Assembly: GCA_019633425.1 (NCBI GenBank)
Contig: WSUB01000042.1
Span: 208,042 to 272,041 of the forward strand
DNA length: 64,000 nt
Reading direction: 5' to 3'
From: Tulasnella sp. 424
Taxonomy: Eukaryota > Basidiomycota > Agaricomycetes > Cantharellales > Tulasnellaceae
The notes beneath the pieces are model-generated. The model was not told where the DNA came from. It worked only from the letters and a program-made list of their open reading frames with translations, and did no database searches. The number at the start of each line of letters is the position of its first letter. Position 1 is the first letter of the stretch. Both the position numbers and the translations under genes were made by a program. Below are positions 33,241 through 47,037 of the stretch, one piece after another.

Positions 33241-34525
33241 GCAGTGTCGAAGGACAGGGGACTAAGGTTTGTCCTCGTTTCCTATCTCCGAATATTTCAA
33301 TGCTGACCGTGACTCCTTAGGACGATAGACCCAGCTCGCGGTACCATCATTGAAGAGAAACTGGGAGCCCACGAGTGCGTACGTCGGTATAGGGGCTCTC
33401 GTTCTTCCTCAGTATGAGCTGACTTTTCTTTGTTAGCTCTGCAATTAACCGAGTTCTAGCCTGCACGTCTAGTATCGTCGCGACAGGGGACGACGATGGC
33501 GTTATCAAGGTACATTCCCATATATGGGGTATTGAGGACCAGCACAGCTCACGAATGTTCGTCAGCTCTGGGACCCCCGAAAGCAGAAAGAAATCAAGTC
33601 GTTCACCCATCATTTCGACTACATTTCCGACCTCATATTCACCCAGGAAAAGAACCAGATTGTCGCCTCCAGGTTTGTTTCTATTGCCGCCAACTCATTA
33701 GATCGAGGTCACTGATACTTTCCTCTCCTCAGTGGTGACTGCACCCTCAGCGTCATAGACATCCGCTCCTCCCGCACCGAACCATTCGCTCAATCCGACG
33801 ACCAGGACGACGAGTTCCTATCGCTCTGCTCCATCAAAGAAAACACCAAACTCGTCGTCGGAACCCAACTCGGCATGCTTAGCATATTCAATCGGTCCTC
33901 CGCCTCGTCATACCTCGGCCCTGTCGACCGAATGCCGGGGCACCCGTCCTCCGTCGACGCTCTCGTAGCATTGACTGACGACGTACTCGCTACTGGCTCG
34001 TCAGATGGGTTGATTCGACTTGTTCAGATTCTGCCGAATAAACTACTCGGAGCTGTAGCGGACCATGGTGATTTCCCCGTCGAGAGGTTGGGATTGAGCA
34101 GGGATGGGAAGTGGTTGGCGAGCGCGAGCCACGATGAAGTGCTTAAGCTGACAGATGTGGCGGACGCCTTAGAGGAGAGCGAAGGAGAGGAAGAGGACGC
34201 GGAAATGGAGGACGTGTGGTCCGAAGTGGCAGAGGAAGAGGACGAGGTTCCCAAGGGTGCACTCGCTGCAGCACTATTAACAGGACGTGGGGTGAAGCGT
34301 CCAGCAGAGTCAACTGCTTCATCTGAAGCTGGAGACGTAGTAGTCGAGGAAGACAGTGACATGGAAATCGCCGTCGTGCCATCCAAGTCTCGGCCAAAGG
34401 CGAGAAGCCCCTCGCCACCTCAGCCACCCAAGTCAGAAAAGAAAGAGAAGCAGAAATACAAGAAACAGAGGGGGAATCCGTCTCGTGCTGTGGAGGAACG
34501 TGTAGCCTTCTTCGCTGATCTGTGA
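33037..34525 (+). CDS. JIP5: WD-repeat protein Jip5 / WDR55 family, ribosome biogenesis
   Basis: WD40 protein of the Jip5/WDR55 family, linked to nucleolar rRNA processing. It starts MPDIPLKHQCFDLKFSP. Exons give GLLNGAVKGFSYDSEG, RTIDPARGTIIEEKLGAH, VATGDDDGVIK-LWDPR, DYISDLIF, SGDCTLSVIDIRSSR, VVGTQLGMLSIFN, PSSVDALV and LATGSSDGLIRLVQILPNK, about six to seven blades. An acidic stretch and a Lys-rich C-terminus (KKEKQKYKKQRG) follow, ending VAFFADL as is typical of the family. Four short introns lie in the first 700 bp. It is divergently transcribed from the truncated IRE1 paralog and shares the duplicated promoter. Confidence 0.9.
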
Positions 34526-34800
34526 TATCGAATTCTTCCCGCACGCTGTATCGTTACTCGGCAGTCTTTCATGACATTTTGGACGCGCGTTGATTTGAAG
34601 GTGTATGTATGTCCAACTGGTGGTAATCAAATTCTAGACAAAAGCAGGTAATATCACAGGCGGAGCAGCCGCCTCCCCCTAAAGGCCCAGGCAACACCAC
34701 AAACACCTGATACATATAGGATTAATACCACCATGGCCGATAGATCAGACATGTACATCGTTTGCATCGACAGGTTGATTAAACCCGTTGCTACGTTGGC

Positions 34801-36818
34801 CTAGAATTCGGGAAGAAACGTTAGCCCGACCAGCCTTCCGACCGCAATACGTAGATCTCGAACCAATAAAAATACCGGCAACCCATTCCTATTAATCGCC
34901 TCAAACAACGCGGGACTTTGAAGGGGTGGCTGAGTTGGCTTCTTAGGTTGCAAATACTCTCCAGACTCGTTATCGGTTTCGGGCTCTGGTTCGGGAGTCC
35001 TGATGCTTGAGGAACGGCGAACGAACGACGAGGGGAAGTTTGAAGGTCTTTCGGCGGGAACGTCGTCTGAGCGATGATGCTCTTGGTACTTCCGCGCCGC
35101 TTGAGAACGTGGTTCGGGTTCCGGTGAAGGGGAGAACATGAGTTCAAGTGCCATGTAGCATAGCAGGAAGAGAGAGTTGTAGGCTGTCGTCAAGAGAACG
35201 TAGGACAAGTTCGCCTATAGCGAGATAGCACGCAGAAAAGAGGTGATAGGTAAGCGAAAATGAGGTGGGTCAAAGTGAGCAGAACCTGAAATGACGTACC
35301 AGTCGTCGAGACACGCCCATTCTCCCTCCACTCATCATGCTAACAACCCCAAAAAGAGTCCACCACATCAAAGTGTAAGCTGATAGCTCGATTACTGTCT
35401 TGTCAAGTTGTCGGTCCGAAGATAATTTGAATGGCTTGCGACTAGAATATACTGCGTTGGACGACTCCTCCGGGTCTGGTTTTATTGCTTTTTGTCGGCG
35501 CCGGAAATGTGATGGTGAGGGGGGAAGGATCAGTGTCCCTATAGCGAAGCCTAGGATATGGATTGCTAGGTAGCCTAGAAGTGTCATGGTCAGCAAGGGG
35601 GTGAAGGTGATGTGGAGAGTGGATGCAGTTACCTGGGAGGCTAGTGATGCCTTCTTTGTTCATCCCCAGTATTCCAATGCGCTCTTCTGAAAGCGCCCAT
35701 CGTTGGAGGGATGTTTTATGGAGCAGGAACTCGTGCGCTATAGATTTCCCCTGTCAACCTCTGCCATCTAAGCGGAGACTTGCCAAAACCTACCTGAAGT
35801 GACCAATAGGCCCATCACGGGAATGGACATCCTCAGCATATAAGGGTGTAGTATAACGGAGGCCATTGGAAGCAATGCGAGCGTGATGAAGAAGTTCCAA
35901 TGGACTCCATACTCAGTCACATGTTCCTTCGAAAACAGTGCGCGGATGAGTTGGAACGCCGTAGTGGAGTTTTCTCACCCAACCACTCACTGGGTAATCG
36001 GTTCCTTTCACGAGGAGGACTCGAACCAGCCCTAGCGCTAAGACCGGAGCGGTCTTCTTTATTGTTGTCATGAGTTTGGGGCCGACCGGGGCTGAAGCGT
36101 AAGATGGGTCCTTAAGGAACGGAATGGCCGAGACAAGACCTTGAGAGAAGACAAACGACCCTACACCAAGGTCCATCTACAACAGTTAGAGGAAAAAAAG
36201 CGATGGCATACAAAAAGTCGGAACATACCATAGAAGCCCCCCACGTCTCGCACTTGGCCAGCATCCTGGGGAACACCGGAAAGTCGACGGCCAAAATGCA
36301 TATGACCGTTAACAACATCATGTTTGCCCGGTACACCGTCAGTGACGGCAAAGGTAGAATGGGGATGTGTATCTGGGAGGTCGGTGTTGTGGGTGTTTGA
36401 GGGAGTCGCATAGAGTCGCGACGTTTTGGTGAAATGAACGTGGTGTAACGTGGCTGGAACGACAGCATGAAGGCCCCAACAAGAGCGCTAAGAGTAAGCC
36501 ATAATGGCCGTTCTGCAGAAATCGTGAGCGCAAATAATATTGGAACAGCGAGTGTGGTCGTCTCGATGATAAAACGGTTGCTAGGCCGGTTGAAGGTTGT
36601 TGATGAGGGAGCGAGGCGGGTTGATAGAGAGAAATACAAGGTCAAGGATGCCTTTATAGTCAGATTCAAGGAATAAATAGTCAAAATATGTATAATTCAG
36701 ATGCCTTCGACCGAACACGACTTACGACAGTTACAGAGCTAATCTGAAGTATTTGAGTCAACGATGAGCCCGTCGTATGTGAGACGAATGCCTCTTTTGC
36801 CTCCTTGTAGGAGGACAT
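34801..36818 (-). CDS. GWT1: GPI-anchored wall protein transfer factor, inositol acyltransferase
   Basis: Polytopic ER membrane enzyme that acylates GlcN-PI inositol during GPI-anchor synthesis. The start [17 protein letters not shown] matches the Gwt1/PIG-W N-terminus. Further segments are [93 protein letters not shown] and a C-terminal hydrophobic helix with [18 protein letters not shown], ending GLTFLPEF. There are about twelve hydrophobic stretches and several short introns. GMNKEG and GVGSFVFS are strong family markers. A low-complexity Pro/Ser/Glu loop (SPSPEPEP) lies near the C-terminus. The 3' end faces JIP5 (about 275 bp between stops, nothing seen). Confidence 0.92.
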
Positions 36819-37126
36819 GTTGTTGCCGTGGGTTTGGTGAGTGCTCCGTTGAAGGTAGCCAAATGCAAGGGGGATCAAGGGATGCTGCGAAGGGTGTTGG
36901 CTGGGATGCAAAAGAATGGAGGAGGCGAGTGTGGGAATGACGCCACATTCGGGCTATAGGTCGCCGAGTTGGCTTTGGACCCGTCACCTCACAGCTTAAA
37001 ATGTAGACCCCACCCGCCCAATCTCATAGCGGACATCCAGATACACCAATGTTACACCTGCATTTTAACTAGTACAAAATGGACATGAAATGATAGATGA
37101 ATAGTCTAAATAATTGACGAAGATGA

Positions 37127-38839
<1,713 letters not shown>

Positions 38840-38944
38840 TTTCAAGTAGATGTGAGGTGAAGAGTGTGTAGTAGGAGTTGGTGAAGCTGGTGTGTGAGGG
38901 GATTGAGGAGGCTGATGAGGACCGTTGCAGACCTTTGGCAATGG

Positions 38945-38954
38945 TATTTTATAG
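38945..38954 (-). promoter_or_regulatory. TATA box of GDH1
   Basis: On the minus strand this reads CTATAAAATA, about 105 bp upstream of the GDH1 ATG, the expected position for a highly expressed fungal gene. Confidence 0.6.
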
Positions 38955-40863
38955 ATCCATTGAGGTCTGTTTGGTCGTCTACGCTATCGCTGGATAATCT
39001 GCGATAGTCGGAAGGGCAGCCACAACCAGTCGTCCGTTCCGCGCATTGGTGCAAAGGAAAAGATCGGAACGGGCAGTTCCGTTCCTCAAGTCTGGGGTTG
39101 ACGTACTCCGAATCCGAATATGGTCGGCCGCTATTCAGCGAATTTAGTGACGGCATGGGGCACCTCGATAAGATCAAGAGATGTCGGCATCCCGGTGACC
39201 CCGGATCGGCTGAGAATTGGCGGACTCACCTTTCGCAAGTCGACCAACAAACAAAACCCGTGCTTATCGGCAAGGAATCAATGCAGTCAACTAGCATCAA
39301 CTCGACAAGAGCAGCGAAAAAGGTGGGTTTGAAGCTTGCGTTGGTGCCAGTTGTCGGGGACTCGGGACAGGGGTACCGATGTAGAAACCGGAACCCGGCC
39401 AGGCACACCAATAGTATCGCGCGACCCGACCGAATTATGCTCTGACTTTACCCAGCAGCACATGGAGCACCTTTGGCGTTCTCGAGGCCTTCGAACAAGA
39501 GCCAGCGAATCGCAGCAGGACGTGTCCATATGGTGCGAGAGTCACCAGGCACTCGATGGTTTCGGTCGATCACCCGAGCCTTATTGTCCAGCGGCCCGTC
39601 TCGGTCGATGAACAGCGATCTGTCGTAAAATCTGCCTTCTGCCAGCACAATCTGCCTTGCGGACGTCTTCGAAGCCCATCCCAATTTGCAAAAGAAGACA
39701 GGAGAGGGGGCATGTCGGAATGGTCGCGCCATCCCTCATGCTCGGCATCCACCGTGGAGCAAGGCAAATCTTACTAGGTGGCCCATCTCAAGAGCCAGAG
39801 GATCTTGACATGCCTCGCCAACCAATCCCACTTTCTCCATCAATGAATCGCTCTCTCCATGTCAAGGACCGTCTCCACAAGGGCTGGCGCTTCAAGCCGG
39901 AGTAATGGTTTAGGTGGCTCCACAACGGCCCGGTGCAATTTCCATTGAACAACGTAAGGCTGCGCCGGCACTCGAGTGTTTCACGCAGCGGCTGTTAATG
40001 ATTTCCGGAGAATGAGAGGAGACGACAAAGAGACCAGACGAGGAGGGCGAATCTTACACAGGTTATTCCTCCCCCACTCAGCTCGCTTTTATAGGTTTCC
40101 CCTCAGTTCTCGATCAAGTCTATGGTGCGATAATGGTGAGTTAAGATTCCTTTCTGGGAACGACGGACGGTGATAACGATAAGGAAGAATTTTGAGCCCC
40201 GCATGGTGAAGCATGGCCTGAGGGCGATCACGTCTCCACCAATGGACAGATCGGAATTACTTCCCCTGAAGCTTGGCGGGGGTACCTCTCGCATTCCGTA
40301 ATACGGAATACCATCCATAATTCCTGGCAATTCTCTAGACGTCCCGTTGTTGCTTTCGAGTTTCTAAATTCTGAAAGTCTGCATCGGACATCACGATCTC
40401 CACCAACCCAATCGTTCTTACCGGCGAAACCGCAGAGAACGTTAATATTTTGGAAGCTGCAGGACGCTTTCTTTGGCAGTCCGGTCCTACTTCAATGATC
40501 TAAATCACCCATGGGCGTCCGGACTGAGAGTGAGCAAGTCGTTGAGGGCGTGTTTCGGTTTTTCGCCCTTTTTCTACATTGGTTGCCCCCAGGTAGGGGA
40601 TAAAGGAGGAGCGATTGGGGGATGGGGTCTGGAAGCGAGCTTAGGTCGCCAACCCAGCTTTTGTAGGCCATCAGGGGTGCTCGTTCGAAAACTTGGCGAG
40701 AGGTCAAAGAGATCGAATAGATCAGGTGTGCTAATGGTGCCCCGCAAAATCGAAGTGTATCGGCAATAATGATGTTTAAAGTACAGTCTGGGCAGATGGT
40801 TTCGTTAGTGTCAGCTGAATGAAGGCCGTAATATCTCGTCACGAGTCCGCTCACGAGGAAATG
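38955..40863. other. Long intergenic region upstream of GDH1
   Basis: No gene recognised in 1.9 kb. Overlapping short frames occur on both strands without introns or motifs. It contains a perfect 17-bp palindrome at 40293-40309 (CCG-N5-CGG core). It may include distal GDH1 control sequence. Confidence 0.5.
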
Positions 40864-41229
40864 TCATGAGGATGACGCCGTCTGCTGTTCCAGAGCTGCC
40901 TCTTTAGCTTCCAGCAGCTGCTCTCTCATACGTAATCCAGCATCTCCAAGGCTCGAAATCTTCGCATTCAGGAGGTATCCGTCAATTCCACCATACTTGT
41001 CGATCGTCTTCAGTGCCCGAGTAGTGACTTTTGTCTTCATCGTTGTACCGAGGATTTCGGAATACAATCGTTTGGACTGGACATTCGGAAGCCATGACCG
41101 ACGGGTTTTTTGTTTGGAATGCGGGACGTTGTTTCCGTATTGCTTGGTCTTGCCGGCAAAGAGGCCGTTTTGGGCGCGCTTGAACACGGACGTGGTATGA
41201 GGAGCTCGGAGAAGTGTTGTAGGTAGCAT
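40864..41229 (-). CDS. MRPL24: Mitochondrial large-subunit ribosomal protein bL28m
   Basis: Single-exon protein of 121 residues. Segments NGLFAGKTKQYGNNVPHS, KQKTRRSWLPNVQSKRLYS and KVTTRALKTIDKYGGIDGYLL match the bacterial L28 fold and its mitochondrial extension (MRPL24/bL28m). The N-terminus (MLPTTLLRAPHTTSVFKRAQ) is basic and lacks acidic residues, as expected for a mitochondrial presequence. Confidence 0.88.
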   Translation of the reverse strand: MLPTTLLRAPHTTSVFKRAQNGLFAGKTKQYGNNVPHSKQKTRRSWLPNVQSKRLYSEILGTTMKTKVTTRALKTIDKYGGIDGYLLNAKISSLGDAGLRMREQLLEAKEAALEQQTASSS

Positions 41230-41584
41230 ATCTTGTAATCCAACTCGTCAGACTCGATTATATGCGCGAGATACACGGAGAGTGCTCACTAGAGAGTGCG
41301 AGGTCGAGGGAAAGGCCGGGTTCAAAGTTTCAATCTGAGCCGTCTCGCGTCACCGTCGACAAACAAGAAATGTTCGTTTTCCCGCAACGTTCCGGATCAC
41401 CAGGAAACTCGCAGGATGCTTCGTAGCATGCTTCCTCGAAGCTTTTCCATCCAGATTGCATTAATGATGACTGATCGGTTATCACAAAATATTCTGGCCC
41501 TTCAGCTTCAGCTAAAGAGTCTCAGGATCAGCAGTCTTTTTCAGTCCTCTCTATCAGTCTCATCGTCGTCCTCATCCATCCCTC

Positions 41585-42929
41585 ATGGCCTTCTCCAACG
41601 CTCACGAAATTGACCTCTCAAAGGTCAGGCGGCATTGAGCACCAGCCCTAGCTGCTGGTAACTGACTTCAGGAACTGGCCCCGCATTTTCACAGCTCCCA
41701 GACGTCTCCGATATCTCGCCCGAGACCATTACCGACCGTGTCAACGCCATTAACTCTCTATGTCCCAACCCAAGGTTAAAGTTCGTCATGGAACGCCTCG
41801 TCACGCATCTGCATCAGGTCGTGGCTGAAACAAATTTGACGACCGAGGAATTGGTGACGGCAATCCAGTTCTTGACGCGCGTCGGTCAGACATGCGCAGA
41901 TAATCGTCAAGAGTTTATAGTGCTCGCAGGTGTCTTGGGGGTCTTGGTAAGTTGCGTGGGATGGGCTGCGTAATTGCTCGCAGTAAGTATGCTCGGCAAC
42001 CCAGGCGCTGGTGGATTCTATCAATCACCCCGGGGTCGGAGGCTCAACCGAGAACACCGTCCTTGGACCATTCTTTACCGAAGATGCTGCTGACAGTAAG
42101 CTTCCAAGAGCTTCCAATTCTTGCATATGGTCCTGACCAAATCTCTGGCCAGTACCCCATGGCGGCTCGATTGCGAGCGATAAGCAAGCCGGTACCCCCA
42201 TGTTTGTCTGTGGGCGCGTACTCGACACCTCAGGCCAACCAGTTCCCAATGCCAAGATTGAGACTTGGGAGACCGATGCGGAAGGTTTTTATGATACTCA
42301 ACACGCTGATCGACAAGAACCGGATTGCCGTGGAAGGCTCAGAAGCCAGGAGGATGGCTCATACGCGTTTCGAGGAATCGTGCCTGTTGCGTACCCCATT
42401 CAAGGAGACGTAAGATTATTTTTCCTCTCTCGCTCAAGTGGCCCGAATCCTGAAGTAATACTTGGTAGGGTCCTGTTGGTGATCTCCTGAAATTGTTAGG
42501 CAGACACAACTTCAGACCTGCGCACCTCCATATCATGATTGAGGTATGTCACTCTACCTTGATAATTCCAGATATCCTGACGAGTATAGGCGCATTCAGG
42601 CGCCGGGCTTCGAGACACTGGTTACCGCATTATACCCACGAGATGACAAGTATCTGAAAAGTGACGCTGTTTTTGGTGTTAAGACAAGTCTCATCGTCGT
42701 ATGCGTAACGTTCAACGCCCATACTGTCTCGAAGCTTACTCACATTGTTTGCTAGGACCTCCAAAACGTGACATCAGATGAAGAGGCCCGGGCCAGAGGT
42801 TTCAAATCCGGACCTTTCAAGCTTTTGAAGCAAGATTTCGTTCTTGTGAAACACGAAGAAGCCAAGGCAGTCCGAGCGGAGATGGCTACGAAGACTGTTC
42901 CGGACGAAGCGAAGGTCCAAGAGGTTTGA
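41585..42929 (+). CDS. Intradiol ring-cleavage dioxygenase (hydroxyquinol/catechol 1,2-type), copy 1
   Basis: Non-haem Fe(III) enzyme that opens catechol or hydroxyquinol rings in aromatic catabolism. Seven exons by eye. The N-terminal helical part is DITPETxxDRVNAINSL-like, with MERLVTHLHQVVAET and FLTRVGQTCADNRQEF. The catalytic core has TVLGPFFTEDAAD, GRVLDTSGQPVPNAKIETWE, DAEGFYDTQ (first Tyr ligand), IVPVAYP (second Tyr ligand) and RPAHLHIMIE (two His ligands), so all four iron ligands are present. The C-terminus ends VPDEAKVQEV. No signal peptide, so cytosolic. TVLGPFF resembles hydroxyquinol 1,2-dioxygenases more than catechol 1,2-dioxygenases, but substrate is inferred. First of three tandem copies in the same orientation. 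Confidence 0.9.
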
Positions 42930-43434
42930 TCCCCTCTGAAGAACTTGGGTTCTATCATATGTCCGGAGTTGGTGGTGGGACTCATCAGGAGGGTTATTTT
43001 TGCAAAGAGAACCAGAAATGTGCATTAATTTGGAAAGTTTGACGAGCTCTTCGCTGCCATTTTCGTAGTCGCATTGTAAGGGGAGAGTGGTCATAGGAGG
43101 CTACGGTTTGTCTGAGCGTCTCCGTCGTCGACAAACAAGATGGGTTCGTTTTCCTGCACCTTTCCCCAGGAAACTCGCTCGCTTCCAATCACCAACGCGG
43201 CATTCGTTTACGATCAAGGCGAGCCTATGGGCTTAAGGGCGCATGCGGGCTCCTCTGGATGCTCGAAGCATGCTTCTTCGAAGCCTTTCATTCCAGATTG
43301 CAATGATGACTGAGTAGCAAGAGATCCGTGTCACGAGATAACCCGGACCTTCGAGTTCAACTTCACAGCTAAAGGGCCCAGCATCAGCAGTCCTTCCCAG
43401 TCCTATCTCCCACTCTCATCCTCGCCCATCTCTT

Positions 43435-44774
43435 ATGGCCCTCTCCAACGCTCACGAAGTTGATCTCTCAAAGGTAGGGCAGCATCGAGCACTAGCCCTA
43501 GTTGCGGGTAACTGACTTCAGGAACTGCCCCCGCATTTTCACAGCTCCCAGACGTCTCCGATATCTCACCAGAGACCATTACTGACCGCGTCAACGCCAT
43601 TAACTCTCTATGTCCCAACCCAAGGCAAAAGTTCATCATGGAACGCCTTATCACGCACCTCCATCAGGTCGTGGCTGAAACGAATTTAACGACCGAGGAA
43701 TGGATGACGACAATCCAGTTCTTGACGCGCGTCGGTCAGACATGCACAAATATTCGTCAGGAGTTTATATTGCTTTCGGATGTCTTGGGAGTCTCGGTAA
43801 GTCGCATGGATGCGCTACGTGACCGCTTGTCCTGAATATGCCCGGTGCGCTAGGCGCTGGTCGATTCTATCAATCACCCCAAGGTCGGAGGCTCGACCGA
43901 GAACACCGTCCTTGGACCATTCTTTACCGAAGATGCTGCTGATAGTAAGTTTTCAAGTTCTTCCAAGTCTTGCCTCTGGTCCTGACCAAATCTCTGGCCA
44001 GTACCCCATGGTGGCTCGATTGCGAGCGACAAGCAGCCCGGTACCCCCATGTTTGTCTGCGGGCGCGTACTCGACACTTCAGGCCAACCAATTCCCAATG
44101 CCAAGATTGAGACCTGGGAGACCGATGCGGAAGGTTTTTACGATACTCAATACTCTGATCGACAAGAACCGGATTGCCGTGGAAGACTCAAAAGTCAGGA
44201 GGATGGCTCATACGCATTTCGAGGAATCGTGCCTGTTGCATATCCCATTCCAGGAGACGTGAGATTCCTTTTTTTGTCCTTTCGCTCTCCAATTCTGAAA
44301 TGATACTCTTCAGGGTCCCGTTGGAGATCTTTTGAAATCGTTAGGCAGACACAACTTCAGACCTGCGCACCTCCATATCATGATTGAGGTGTGTCACCCT
44401 ACTTTGATAATTCCAGATATACTGACGTGTAGAGGCGTATTTAGGCGCCGGGCTTCGAAACACTGGTTACCGCTTTATACCCACAAGGTGACAAGTATCT
44501 GAAAAGTGACGCTGTTTTTGGTGTTAAGACAAGTCTCATCGTTGTATGCATAACGTTCAACGCCTATACCGCCTCGAAGCTTACCCGCGTTGTTTGCTAG
44601 GACCTCCAAGACGTGACATCAGATGAAGAGGCCCGGGCCAAAGGTTTCAAAGCGGGACCTTTCAAGCTTTTGAAGCAAGATTTCGTTCTCGTTAAACACG
44701 AAGAAGCTAAGGCAGTCCGGGCGGAGAGGGCTGCAAAGACTGTTCCGGACGAAGCGAAGGTCCAAGAGGTCTGA
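43435..44774 (+). CDS. Intradiol ring-cleavage dioxygenase, copy 2
   Basis: Same exon structure as copy 1, with start ATG at 43435 and stop TGA at 44772-44774. Differences are scattered substitutions: EEWMTTIQFL for EELVTAIQFL, CTNIRQEFILLSDVLGVS, GFYDTQYSDR and SQEDGSYAFRG. Both Tyr and both His ligands are kept. The 5' flank repeats sequence found before copies 1 and 3 (GTCGTCGACAAACAAGA and TTCGTTTTCCCGCA-type elements), so the promoter was duplicated with the gene. Confidence 0.88.
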
Positions 44775-45227
44775 TCCCTTCTGGAGAACTTGGGTTCCAT
44801 CACGTGTGGGGAGTTGGTAGAAGGACTCTTTTGTAAACAGAATCAGAAATCTACATTAATTTTGGAAAGCTCTTCGCTGACACGTTCGTCGTCGTATAAG
44901 GTGAGGAAAAGCCGGTTTCGTCGTCGACAAACAAGAAATGTTTCGTTTTCCCGCACCGTTGAAACTCCGCTTCCCACCACCGCGGCGACAATGAGCCAAG
45001 CCGTGCCAAGCCTATGGGCGAGAAAACACCGCGCGAGCTTTCCTGGATGCTTCGTAACATGCTTTCTAAGCCTTTCCTTTGGCCGCGGATGCAGATTAAT
45101 GCAATGATGACGAGTACCCAGAGATCTGCATCACAGATATTCCAGACCTTCAGCTTCACAGCTAAAAGGTCTTAAGATTAGCAGTTTTTCCCGGCCCTAT
45201 CTACCACTTGCATTCTCATCCATCCCC

Positions 45228-46748
45228 ATGGCCCTCTCCAACGCTCCCGAAGTTGATCTCTCAAAGGTGAGGCGGCATCGAGCACCAGTCCTAGCTGCTA
45301 GTAGCTGACTTCAGGAACTGGCCCCGCATTTTCACAGCTCCCAGACGTCTCCGATATCTCGCCAGAGACCATTACTGACCGTGTCAACGCCATTAACTCT
45401 TCATGTCCCAACCCAAGGCAAAAGTTCATCATGGAACGCCTCGTCACGCATCTGCATCAGGTCGTGGCTGAAACGGACTTGACGACCGAGGAATGGATGA
45501 CGGCAATCCTGTTCTTGACGCGCGTCGGTCAGACATGCACAGATCTTCGTCAGGAGTTCATATTGCTTTCGGATGTCTTGGGAGTCTCGGTAAGTTGCAT
45601 GGGATGCGCTGCCCGATTGCTCGCACTAAGTCTGCTCGGCAACCCAGTCGCTGGTGGATTCTCTCAATCACCCCAAAGTCGGAGGCTCAACCGAGAACAC
45701 CGTCCTTGGACCATTCTTTACCCAAGATGCCGCTGATAGTAAGCTTCCAAGAGCTTCCAAGTTTGCATATGATCCTGACCATGTCTCTGGTCAGTACCCC
45801 ATGGCGGCTCGATTGCGAGCGACAAGCAGCACGGTATCTCCATGTTCGTCTGCGGGCGCGTACTCGACACCTCAGGCCAACCAATTCCCAATGCCAAGAT
45901 TGAAACTTGGGAGACCGATGCGGAAGGTTTTTATGATACTCAATACGCTGATCGACAAGGACCGGATTGCCGTGGAAGGCTCAAAAGTCAGGAGGATGGC
46001 TCATACGCGTTTCGAGGAATCGTGCCTATTGGGTATCCCACTCCAGGAGACGTGAGACTTCCCCCCCCCCCTCGCTCAAGCGACTCGAATTCTAAGATGA
46101 TACTCTTCAGGGTCCCGTCGGAGATCTTTTGAAATCGTTAGGCAGACACAACTTCAGACCTGCGCATCTCCATATCATGATTGAGGTGTGTCACCCTACT
46201 TTGATAATTCCAGATATACTGACGAGTAGAGGCGTATTCAGGCGCCAGGCTTCGAAACACTGGTTACAGCGTTATTCCCACGTGGTGACAAGTATCTGAA
46301 AAGCGACGTTGTTTTTGGTGTTAAGAAAAGTCTCATCGTTGTATGCAGACCGTTCACCGCCTATACCGCCTCGAAGCTTACCCAGCTTGTTTGCTAGGAC
46401 CTCCAAGACGTGACATCAGATGAAGAGGCCCGGGCCAAAGGTTTCAAAGCGGGACCTTTCAAGCTTTTGNNNNNNNNNNNNNNNNNNNNNNNNNNNNNNN
46501 NNNNNNNNNNNNNNNNNNNNNNNNNNNNNNNNNNNNNNNNNNNNNNNNNNNNNNNNNNNNNNNNNNNNNGCTAGGACCTCCAAGACGTGACATCAGATGA
46601 AGAGGCCCGGGCCAAAGGTTTCAAAGCGGGACCTTTCAAGCTTTTGCAGCACAATTTTGTTCTTGTTAAACACGAAGAAGCCAACGCAGCCCGAGCGGAG
46701 AGGGCTGCGAAGACTGTTCCACCTGAAGCGAAGGTCCAAGAGGTCTAA
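45228..46748 (+). CDS. Intradiol ring-cleavage dioxygenase, copy 3 (interrupted by a false gap)
   Basis: Third copy, same layout (ATG 45228, stop TAA 46746-46748). Ligand motifs are retained (GFYDTQYADR, IVPIGYP, RPAHLHIMIE). It is slightly more diverged: GISMFVCGR for GTPMFVCGR, and VVFGVKKSLIV. An intron contains a run of C bases near 46063-46075. A 100-N gap falls within the last exon. The 77 bp before the gap are repeated after it, and dropping one copy with the Ns gives a normal exon ending AKVQEV. Confidence 0.82.
46393..46646. other. Assembly gap with 77-bp direct repeats (not biological)
   Basis: 100 N (46470-46569) lie between identical 77-bp copies (46393-46469 and 46570-46646) of the last dioxygenase exon. 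Copy 2 contains the same 77-mer, starting near 44599. As with the first gap, this is an unresolved graph branch at a shared 77-mer. Confidence 0.85.
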
Positions 46749-47037
46749 TCGCTTCCGGATCACTTGGGTTCCATCATATGTAGTGAAATGGTAGTAGTAC
46801 TCATCAGGAGGGTGTATTTTTGTAAACAGGACCATAAATGTACATCAATCTTGAAGTTTGACAAGTTCTTCATTGACACTTTCGTAGTCGACCTGTCAAA
46901 GTGGAAGGGGGGATAAGCGCCGCGTCAACACAAGCAAACATCGAAATAATTTCAATTCTGCCCCCAGACGCCATCTCCCTAGCTCAGCGGTGTTCCGTTG
47001 CTCCGACGATTTAGGCCATAAGAGGCTTGCCGTAGCG

